A DNA stretch of 6,723 bases from assembly GCA_035252155.1 (NCBI GenBank), contig DATFDL010000272.1, positions 1 through 6,723 on the forward strand, in the 5' to 3' direction. This document shows, in pieces, positions 1 to 6,219 of this stretch. The stretch's first letter is position 1. Every line of letters starts with the position of its first letter. The position numbers were made by a program, and so were the translations under genes. The notes below the pieces were generated by a model that made no database searches, had not been told where the DNA came from, and saw only the letters and a program-made list of their open reading frames with translations. The DNA comes from JAICLL01 sp035252155. GTDB taxonomy: Bacteria; Planctomycetota; Planctomycetia; Pirellulales; JAICIG01.

Positions 1-1339
<1,339 letters not shown>

Positions 1340-1362
<23 letters not shown>

Positions 1363-2899
1363 GCGTTGGCTCCAGGCGTTCGAGACTCGGCGGCTCGTGA
1401 TCGAAGGCCGTCGGTTCAGCCGGTTGAGTCCGCGGCAGCCAGAGGGTAAACGCGGCGCCGCCCTGCGGCAGGTTGTCGGCGTCGATCTGTCCGCCGTGGG
1501 CCTCGACAATTCGCCGGCAGATGGGCAGCCCCAGGCCCGTGCCGGTCTCTTTGGTGCTGACAAACGGCTCGAAGATGCGCTGGCCGAGGTCGGCCGGCAG
1601 GCCGATGCCATCGTCGGCGACGCGCAGCGAATAGCCCGGTCGATCGGAGGCGAATTCGTCGCGAACACGAATCACCACGTTGCCCCCGCCGGGCAGAGCG
1701 TCGAGCGCGTTAAACAACAGGTTGAGCAGCACCTGCTTGATCTGTCCGCCGTCGGCTTCGACCAGCGCGGCGCGGCTGGGCAGCTCGCGGTGCAAGGCGA
1801 CGTGCTGCTGCTCGGCGCGGGCCGACACCAGGTCGGCCGTCTGCTGAACGAGTTGCCGCAAATCGACCAACCGCTTAGCGGGCTGCGGCGGTCGAGCGAA
1901 ATCCAACAGCGACTGGATCGACTCTTCGAGCCGGCCGATCTCTTCTTCGACCACGGCCAGGTCGCGGCCGCGCAGGCCGCCGCCCGACTCGCGTTCGGCG
2001 GCCGCCTGCACCAAAATCTTCATGGCCATCAGTGGATTGCGCAGCTCATGGGCCAGGCCGGCGGCCAGTTGTCCAACCGCGGCAAGCTGCTCGCTGCGCA
2101 GCACCTCGCGTTCACGCTGTTCGAGCCGCTCGACGACGGTGCCGATGTGGTCGGCCATGTTTTGCAACGCATGCTCCAATTCTTCAAATCCGCCGCCGGT
2201 CGAGAGCGTGATCGGTCCCACGACTTCGTTCAGCTTGCCCGCCGCCCCGTGGACGGGGACGCTGAGCTGCACGATCGAGCGGCTGATGCCGCGGGCGATG
2301 CCGAAGCCGGCCAACAAGCCCGCCGCCGATCCGCACAAGCCCAGCAACAGCAACCCCAGGCCCATGCGATCGGCCACCACCTGGTTTTGCTCGCCGCGGC
2401 GCGCCACCACCTTGCGGTGAAAGGCGACGTATTCGTGCGCCGGCTCAAACATCTCTCGTTGCAATGCGTCGCCGTTGAGCAGCATTTCCAGCCGTTCGGT
2501 CATTTCGTCGTCCGGCGCTCCGACCGCCCGCTCGACATCGGCAAAAAACCGCAGGCGGCCGCGGTCGAGCTGTTCGAGCAACTGCTGCTCGCGGGCGTCT
2601 TCGGCCGACTGCCTGGCGGTGGCCAACAGCCGGTCGGTCGCGTCGCGGAGCGGGGGCACCTGGGTCAGATAATCGTGGTCGCCCGTCCGCAAGAATGAAT
2701 TCAGCTTGCCGCGGATTTCGCGCATTTTGATTTCGAGATCTTCCGCCGCCAGCATGCTCGCCATATCGCGGGCGAGCAGCCCCGAATTCTCCTGCTGCAT
2801 GCTGTGAAGATACCAGGCCGAAACGATGCCCACGGCCAACAGCAGCAGGCTGAGGCCGATCATCGGGCCGGTGACCCGCAGAAAGAACTTGGCGTTCAT
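1340..2899 (-). CDS. Membrane sensor histidine kinase, cognate of the sigma-54 regulator
   Basis: An inner-membrane sensor that autophosphorylates on histidine and passes phosphate to the regulator encoded just downstream. From ATG at 2899 it has 519 residues. There is a TM helix at about 10-31, then an extracytoplasmic segment of about 145 residues that looks all-helical (possibly a four-helix-bundle sensor). A second TM helix lies at about 179-202, then a degenerate HAMP-like linker and a coiled coil (255-275). The dimerisation/H-box is 'GLAHELRNPL' with H284. The ATPase domain has an N-box around N397 ('LLFNALDAL'), G1 'DDGIGLP' (429-435), F-box 'IFEPFVSTK' (442-450) and G2 'GTGLGLPI' (453-460). 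There is no PAS domain. The frame stays open upstream to 3067, but those 56 extra residues look non-membrane and unstructured, whereas 'MNAKFF...' runs straight into TM1, so I chose 2899. No clear Shine-Dalgarno precedes 2899. The family layout resembles NtrB/AtoS/ZraS-type partners of NtrC regulators. The signal is unknown. Confidence 0.94.
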
Positions 2900-3065
2900 G
2901 GGCAAATGCTGCGTAGCGGCTAGCGGCGTGGACAACTCGTGTCCAGCTTGACCAGTTTCTGTGTCGGACCAGCCCTGGCGGGGCGGCTCAGTGGCGAGGC
3001 GTATCACTTTACCATACCACGTTGGTTGCCGGATTTCATCTCGAACGGACGCAGAAGGGCATCCC

Positions 3066-3085
3066 AAAGCGGGACGAACCGCTTT
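3066..3085. promoter_or_regulatory. Palindrome, candidate activator or operator site
   Basis: Perfect 7-base arms AAAGCGG (3066-3072) and CCGCTTT (3079-3085) flank a 6-base spacer. The site lies about 56-75 bases upstream of the inferred start of the rightward sigma-54 promoter and over the inferred start of the leftward one. It could bind the dimeric NtrC-type regulator encoded nearby, although classical enhancers usually lie further upstream. This assignment is inference. The dyad itself is directly visible. Confidence 0.4.
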
Positions 3086-3090
3086 CGTGA

Positions 3091-3106
3091 AGCAAAGATG
3101 GGGCCA
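3091..3106 (-). promoter_or_regulatory. Candidate sigma-54 (-24/-12) promoter for the histidine kinase/regulator pair
   Basis: Read on the minus strand, the site is TGGCCCCATCTTTGCT. Against TGGCACG-N4-TTGCW it matches 10 of 12 fixed positions, including the essential GG and GC elements with exactly 10 bases between them. The expected start lies near 3080, giving a leader of about 180 bases before the kinase ATG at 2899. The operon encodes a sigma-54 activator, so autoactivation is a natural reading, but no transcript evidence is available here. Confidence 0.55.
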
Positions 3107-3114
3107 GAGAGGCG

Positions 3115-3130
3115 CGGCATGAGGGTTGCA
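3115..3130 (+). promoter_or_regulatory. Candidate sigma-54 (-24/-12) promoter for the cytidylate-kinase-like gene
   Basis: The site CGGCATGAGGGTTGCA matches TGGCACG-N4-TTGCW at 10 of 12 fixed positions, with the GG and GC elements 10 bases apart. The mismatches are the first T and the C of CAC. The expected start is near 3141, inside a CTTCG-N5-CGAAG dyad (3134-3148), which gives a leader of about 150 bases ending at the gene start 3292. It lies 8 bases from the opposing candidate on the other strand, so the two would form a divergent pair. Confidence 0.5.
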
Positions 3131-3162
3131 TCACTTCGACGGCCGAAGCATTCGCTTGCAGG

Positions 3163-3268
3163 GGGGCAATCGCCCCGGCCCATGTGGCCGTCATGTAGCA
3201 CGGCCCTTGAGACCGGCATGTAGCCCCGGTCTTTGTGGCCGGCAATGTAGTCGCGGCCCTTGTGGCCG
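3163..3268 (+). repeat. Tandem array of GC-rich stem-loops in the leader of the kinase-like gene
   Basis: Four related stem-loops follow one another. Stem CGGCC (3176-3180) pairs with GGCCG (3186-3190). Stem CGGCC (3201-3205) faces GACCG (3211-3215). Stem CCGGTC (3226-3231) pairs with GGCCGG (3237-3242). Stem CGGCC (3254-3258) pairs with GGCCG (3264-3268). Loops are five bases: CATGT, CTTGA, TTTGT, CTTGT. Units start about 25, 26 and 27 bases apart and are joined by ATGTAG-containing linkers (3193, 3218, 3245). In unit 3 a base change leaves a G-U pair, so the stem is preserved in RNA. In unit 2 the stem is intact only when read from the minus strand (G-U there, C-A here). A further hairpin, GGGGC-AATC-GCCCC, sits at 3163-3176. 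No T-run follows any of them, so they are not plain terminators. They may be a dispersed repeat type or a structured mRNA leader. Confidence 0.75.
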
Positions 3269-3277
3269 GCTACAAGA

Positions 3278-3285
3278 AAGGAAGG
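3278..3285 (+). promoter_or_regulatory. Ribosome binding site that fixes the start of the kinase-like gene
   Basis: AAGGAAGG ends six bases before ATG 3292, a strong Shine-Dalgarno in a window where most starts lack one. The frame also opens at ATG 3235, but that start lies inside the stem-loop array with no such site, so 3292 is preferred. Confidence 0.8.
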
Positions 3286-3291
3286 TCAACA

Positions 3292-4023
3292 ATGTTTGAC
3301 ATGGTCGAAAATGCCCTTCAGAGCCATCTGCCGCTTTGGGAATCCGATTTCGGCGAAGACGCACTGGCGCCGCCGAAACGACATCCATTTATCGTGGTTT
3401 CGCGTTTGCCCGGATCTGGTGGCAGCGCGGTGGCCCGGATCGTGGGCGAGCGGTTGGGCTGGCCCGTGCTCGATGGCGAGCTGGTCGAACGCATCGAGCG
3501 GCGATTTGGCGTTCGCCACGCGGTCTTGGAATTGCTCGACGAAGCCAAGCCCAGCATGTTATACGAGGCGCTGGGGCATTTGCTCAGTCGCGATTTGATC
3601 AGCCAGAACGCGTATCTCTGCTATCTACGCAAAGTGGTCCGCGCCGCGACCGCCGAGGGGCCGGCGGTCTTTGTAGGCCGGGGGACTCACTTCTTTTTGC
3701 CGCGGCGGCACGGGCTGGTGGTGCGCGTGGTGGCCAACGAGCACGACCGCGTCGAGCGGATTGTCGAGCGTTACCAGGTGTCGAAAAGCGTGGCCCGACG
3801 AACGCTGGCCGAAACGCACGCTCGGCGTTCGGCGTTCGTGCGGACCTATTTCCACCGCGACATCGACGACTTGACGCTGTACGACCTGGTGGTGAATTCG
3901 ACGCAACTGGGCATCGAGGCCTGCGCCGACGTGGTCTTGGTGGCTTATCGAGGGCGGTGCGAACCGGCCCATCACAAGACCGCCCCGGCCGGCCGCCGCG
4001 AACTGGCGACGCACGCGGCGTAG
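3292..4023 (+). CDS. Cytidylate-kinase-like P-loop protein (Cytidylate_kin2 type)
   Basis: A 243-residue cytoplasmic protein with the pattern of the cytidylate-kinase-like family (the Pfam Cytidylate_kin2 type), related to enzymes that phosphorylate CMP/dCMP. After a 30-residue lead comes a beta strand and loop, 'VVSRLPGSGGSAVA' (35-48). Then come 'LGWPVLDGELVERI' (55-68), a helical middle, 'PAVFVGRGTHFFLP' (124-137), an Arg/His-rich lid-like helix (166-189), and 'YDLVVNSTQLGIEA' (197-210), which fits the family's 'YDLviNT..l..e' signature. A basic, Pro/Ala-rich tail ends the protein. The canonical Lys of a Walker A loop is absent, which is normal in this family. The Arg or similar residue I would expect after GSGG is Ser45, so activity is uncertain. 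The gene stands alone, preceded by the stem-loop array and a candidate sigma-54 promoter. The substrate is not established, since many family members are uncharacterised. Confidence 0.85.
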   Translation: MFDMVENALQSHLPLWESDFGEDALAPPKRHPFIVVSRLPGSGGSAVARIVGERLGWPVLDGELVERIERRFGVRHAVLELLDEAKPSMLYEALGHLLSRDLISQNAYLCYLRKVVRAATAEGPAVFVGRGTHFFLPRRHGLVVRVVANEHDRVERIVERYQVSKSVARRTLAETHARRSAFVRTYFHRDIDDLTLYDLVVNSTQLGIEACADVVLVAYRGRCEPAHHKTAPAGRRELATHAA

Positions 4024-4030
4024 GGCCAGC

Positions 4031-4089
4031 AGCACGCCGCCGCGCGGTCGACGTGCTTCCGCGCGAGATATAGTTCACGCGGGCGTGAA
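4031..4089 (+). repeat. Two short inverted repeats after the kinase-like gene
   Basis: AGCACG (4031-4036) pairs with CGTGCT (4052-4057), with an inner CCGC/GCGG stem, starting eight bases after the stop codon. A second, perfect dyad has arms TTCACGC (4074-4080) and GCGTGAA (4083-4089) around GG. The first could end transcription or protect the 3' end of the mRNA, but no T-run follows. The second could be a hairpin or a protein-binding operator. The roles are inference. Confidence 0.5.
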
Positions 4090-4096
4090 TGCGGCA

Positions 4097-4173
4097 ATGT
4101 GGGACAGCCGCCCTCGGCTGTCTCGCGGTCGCCTTTGGCGACCACTTTACAGCCGAGGGCGGCTGTGCCACAT
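4097..4173. repeat. 77-base inverted-repeat element with nested hairpin
   Basis: The outer arms, 4097-4121 and 4149-4173, are complementary over 25 bases with a single mismatch (G4103 against C4167). The core holds a second perfect stem, GGTCGCC (4127-4133) and GGCGACC (4137-4143), around a TTT loop. The element fills the gap between two plus-strand genes. Short ORFs cross it in both directions but look non-coding. It contains no transposase gene and no poly-T, so the options are a REP/MITE-like mobile repeat or a strong mRNA structure. CGGC occurs next to both ends (4092-4095 and 4174-4177), but it is offset by one base on the left and too short to claim as a target duplication. Confidence 0.8.
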
Positions 4174-4257
4174 CGGCGATGGATATCGTAGCACCCGGCG
4201 CGACTTTTCCCTCCTACGCGCTCTCCGGCGGAGCGTGTGCCGCGGGGGCCCGACATG

Positions 4258-4286
4258 CTGACATCGAATCGTTCGTGCTCTAAAAT
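4258..4286 (+). promoter_or_regulatory. Sigma-70-like promoter at the esterase start
   Basis: CTGACA (4258-4263) and TAAAAT (4281-4286) are each one base from consensus and are spaced by 17 bases. A start near 4293 is expected, just downstream of the ATG at 4285 whose first two bases fall in the -10 element. If this promoter is real, translation may begin at a later codon, such as GTG 4354. Confidence 0.4.
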
Positions 4287-5109
4287 GAGCGTTGTAACCA
4301 ACGACTCAACTTCGTCGAGACCACAGCCGCCACCTCGTCAACCTGCGCCGCACGTGAGCCATTCGCCCGGAAACTGGAGTCAGGCCGTCGTCGCCGGGCA
4401 TTCGTGCGACGTCTACGAGCCGCCGCGCCGCAATGAGCATGGCTATGTCGTGGTTTATCTGCACGGCGTGCATTTGACTCGGCTGACCGAGAACGAGGCG
4501 TTCTGCGGCGAGTTCGCGCGGCACGGTTTGCCGGTGATCGCCCCGCTGACGGGGCGAAGCTGGTGGACCAACAAGCTCTGCCCCGAGTTCGACGCCGCGC
4601 TCACGGCCGAGCGGTACGTGCTGGACCACGTCGTGCCGTACGCCGCCGAGCGGTTTGGCTCGCGGCCGCCGCGGCTGGCGCTGCTGGGCACGAGCATGGG
4701 CGGGCAAGGTGCGTTGCGATTCGCTTTCAAGTTTCCCAACGTGTTTCCGATCGTGGCGGCGATCTCGCCGGCTATCGACTATCAACTGCGGTTTTACGAA
4801 GAGGGCGAAGAGACGCTGCCTGCGATGTATGCCGACGCCGAAGCCGTGCGGCAAGACACGGCCACGCTGCACGTGCATCCGCTCAACTGGCCACGCAACA
4901 TCTGGTTTGCGTCCGATCCGGAGGACCATCGCTGGCACGACAGCGCCCAAAAGCTACGGATGAAACTTTGGGCGTTAGGCATTCCGCACGAGTGCGATCT
5001 GGAGACGTCCGCCGGCGGGCATGGTTGGGGCTATTACAACCGCATGGCGCCCGCCGCCATGGCATTCATCGCCGCCCGGCTTGAGGCCGAGCGGCGACGA
5101 GTCGTCTGA
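4285..5109 (+). CDS. Alpha/beta-hydrolase, esterase D / PF00756-like
   Basis: A 274-residue serine hydrolase, probably a carboxylester hydrolase. After a Pro-rich lead (about 1-28) the fold begins with 'GYVVVYLHGVH' (53-63), whose 'HG' would form the oxyanion hole. The nucleophile is S137 in the elbow 'GTSMGG' (135-140). The acid is D211 or D214 in 'FASDPEDHRWHD', and the general base is H246 in 'GGHGW'. This order and spacing fit the esterase-D/putative esterase group that includes S-formylglutathione hydrolases, though nothing here identifies the substrate. No signal peptide is seen, so it is likely cytoplasmic. Starts at GTG 4237, ATG 4255, ATG 4285 and GTG 4354 are all possible. I chose 4285 because the conserved core starts well after it and upstream residues look random, but none has a good Shine-Dalgarno. 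It is separated from the kinase-like gene by inverted repeats and is probably transcribed independently. Confidence 0.85.
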   Translation: MSVVTNDSTSSRPQPPPRQPAPHVSHSPGNWSQAVVAGHSCDVYEPPRRNEHGYVVVYLHGVHLTRLTENEAFCGEFARHGLPVIAPLTGRSWWTNKLCPEFDAALTAERYVLDHVVPYAAERFGSRPPRLALLGTSMGGQGALRFAFKFPNVFPIVAAISPAIDYQLRFYEEGEETLPAMYADAEAVRQDTATLHVHPLNWPRNIWFASDPEDHRWHDSAQKLRMKLWALGIPHECDLETSAGGHGWGYYNRMAPAAMAFIAARLEAERRRVV

Positions 5110-5174
5110 GACCCTCGGCGAAGATGCAGGCAAAAGAATTGAGAACAAAAAATGAAGTTGCAAGTTTGGCATGA

Positions 5175-5432
5175 CTACTTTGGTGCTTGAACAGCCGCCT
5201 CGCGCTGCGAGCGTAACAGTGTCGGGGCAGTTCTTGGCCATTGAATTGGCCGTTCGCCGGAGCCCCAGCGTGCCGCTCGATTGGTATCCGCGTTCACCAG
5301 TGATATTAGATCACTGCGGTCCATAGCGCCGGAAAAACCCGCGAATCCATCTGTAAGAAAGTAAGCTGGGCCAAAAAGAATGACGAGCCAAAGCAGAGTC
5401 GAGAGGCGAAATTGGAAACACTGTCGCACCAT
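5175..5432 (-). CDS. Small one-pass membrane protein, planctomycete-like N-terminus
   Basis: An 85-residue ORF starts at ATG 5432, three codons after an in-frame TAG and 21 bases after the toxin stop. Residues 1-12 are basic and aromatic ('MVRQCFQFRLST'), followed by one hydrophobic helix (about 12-27, 'TLLWLVILFGPAYFLT') and a soluble 58-residue tail. The pattern of 'F.FRLSTLLWL' resembles the N-terminus of many short planctomycete membrane proteins of unknown role, which is recollection rather than a search. The ORF is less GC-rich at third positions than the large genes here, and no strong Shine-Dalgarno precedes it. It could be a short gene, a truncated remnant of a longer family member, or an accidental frame. 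The position suggests co-transcription with the toxin-antitoxin pair. No other candidate gene is seen between 5110 and 5453. Confidence 0.45.
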   Translation of the reverse strand: MVRQCFQFRLSTLLWLVILFGPAYFLTDGFAGFSGAMDRSDLISLVNADTNRAARWGSGERPIQWPRTAPTLLRSQREAAVQAPK

Positions 5433-5453
5433 GATGATCTACGGGCCGCCTGT

Positions 5454-5903
5454 TTACACGCTAGTTGGATTCACCACAATCAGGCCCGGCCCGAACCCTG
5501 CCATCCGAGCAAAGTGAGCAACGTTAAACGTAAGCAGGTGCGTTACCCTGTGGACATGACAAACAGCGGCGAGGCGGGCATCATGAACTTGCTTGGCGGT
5601 TATCCCCAAGGAACCCACCAACGCTTTCCACGCCGGATAGACATCCGGCGTGTCGGCCAAAAGAGGAAAACTCGCCTCGAACGTTGCCGCTTGAGCCTCT
5701 GTATCGAGGATCGAAAGACCCAAGCCGTTTGCAACCACGGGACGCGTGGCGACGTTGCGAAACTCGATGAGAACCTGCGGAGTGATGTACAGCACTTCGC
5801 CGCCCCGATGTAATTCTACCACGGCCCGAGCGGCGACAGCGTGCTGGGCATCCGCCGCGTTCGCGAGCCGCGCTAAGATCGTGGTGTCGAGCAGGTAGGC
5901 CAC
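5454..5903 (-). CDS. PIN-domain toxin, VapC-like
   Basis: A 149-residue protein with the PIN fold of VapC toxins, metal-dependent RNases that block growth by cutting RNA such as tRNA or rRNA. Recognisable motifs are 'LLDTTIL' with D6, 'QVLIEFRNV' with E47, 'VHDARLAA' with D108, and 'LLTFNVAHFARM' (123-134). In most family members the last motif reads 'TFN..DF'. Here H130 takes the place of the usual fourth acidic residue. Length is typical for the family. The start is GTG at 5903, overlapping the antitoxin stop as TAGTG, which argues for coupled translation and a fixed antitoxin-to-toxin ratio. The three core acids remain, so activity is plausible but unproven. RNA target specificity cannot be read. 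Confidence 0.88.
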   Translation of the reverse strand: MAYLLDTTILARLANAADAQHAVAARAVVELHRGGEVLYITPQVLIEFRNVATRPVVANGLGLSILDTEAQAATFEASFPLLADTPDVYPAWKALVGSLGITAKQVHDARLAAVCHVHRVTHLLTFNVAHFARMAGFGPGLIVVNPTSV

Positions 5904-6130
5904 TAGTCGTATAGCGCTTCGCTGCTAAGCGCCGCATCAGAAAGAGACACGCCGCAGTCTCGCGCCGCCGCGAGTAGGCCACGTTCCCATTCATCACGAG
6001 GCTGCAACGAGTTGGCAGCGAGGAACTTCGCGCGCAACGCGTCGAGTGCCAACCCCTCGGGAGTAACCCCGTGCCGCCGGGCTAGTTCGGTTATTGCAGA
6101 CTCTAGTTCCGGATCGAGGGTGACAATCAT
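5903..6130 (-). CDS. RHH-like antitoxin of the PIN toxin
   Basis: A 75-residue protein preceding the toxin. It reads as a short beta strand ('MIVTLDPELE') and two helices ('SAITELARRHGV', 'TPEGLALDALRAKFL'), a ribbon-helix-helix-like DNA-binding N-terminus. The C-terminus, 'PRDEWERGLLAAARDCGVSL' plus 'SDAALSSEALYD', is acidic and probably wraps the toxin active site. An alternative in-frame ATG lies at 6139. I chose 6130 because AAGGA sits eight bases upstream of it, whereas it directly abuts 6139. The expected job is to neutralise the toxin and repress its own promoter. The C-terminal wording resembles antitoxins I associate with planctomycetes and cyanobacteria. I cannot assign it to a named VapB subgroup. 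Confidence 0.8.
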   Translation of the reverse strand: MIVTLDPELESAITELARRHGVTPEGLALDALRAKFLAANSLQPRDEWERGLLAAARDCGVSLSDAALSSEALYD

Positions 6131-6147
6131 GACCACCATCCTTCATC

Positions 6148-6168
6148 TGACACGATGTTCTTCTGTCA
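6148..6168. promoter_or_regulatory. Candidate operator for antitoxin autoregulation
   Basis: Inverted TGACA (6148-6152) and TGTCA (6164-6168) arms are separated by 11 bases. They lie between the -10 element of the promoter and the antitoxin ATG, where RHH-type antitoxins commonly bind their own promoters. The dyad is short, so the assignment is tentative. Confidence 0.35.
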
Positions 6169-6197
6169 ATCATAGCTGATCCGTCATTGGAGACCAA
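6169..6197 (-). promoter_or_regulatory. Sigma-70-like promoter for the toxin-antitoxin pair
   Basis: On the minus strand, TTGGTC (6192-6197) is followed after 17 bases by TATGAT (6169-6174), a -10 with five of six consensus bases. The -35 matches three of six. Transcription would start near 6162, leaving a leader of about 30 bases before ATG 6130. The promoter lies in the gap after the stop codon of the upstream LptA-like gene, consistent with independent expression. Confidence 0.5.
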
Positions 6198-6219
6198 GCA
6201 TCTTTGCCGCTCACCGTTA

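Noticed and set aside
2900..3067. N-terminal extension of the histidine kinase to ATG 3067
   Set aside because: The 56 extra residues show no domain or membrane pattern and precede a natural signal-anchor start at 2899.
3176..3268. CRISPR-like array
   Set aside because: Units are short, differ from one another, have no distinct spacers, and consist of hairpins with 6-12-base linkers. No cas gene is nearby.
3599..4171. Minus-strand ORF of 190 codons across the kinase-like gene and the inverted repeat
   Set aside because: It is antisense to the Cytidylate_kin2-like protein, is Arg/Pro-rich and lacks a fold signature.
4097..4173. Rho-independent terminator
   Set aside because: The stem is strong, but no T-run follows either arm on either strand.
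4092..4177. CGGC target-site duplication around the 77-base element
   Set aside because: It is only four bases, offset by one base on the left side, and common by chance in such GC-rich DNA.
3972..4301. Short ORFs on both strands crossing the 77-base inverted repeat
   Set aside because: Both read the same repeated arms, giving similar peptides, which is what translating an inverted repeat produces. There is no start context or domain.
5412..5813. Plus-strand ORF of 133 codons
   Set aside because: It is antisense to the PIN toxin, whose catalytic motifs are in order, and has no recognisable pattern of its own.
5581..5997. Second minus-strand frame of 138 codons over the toxin and antitoxin
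   Set aside because: It is out of frame with both the PIN and the antitoxin motifs and is Arg/Ser-rich with no fold signature.
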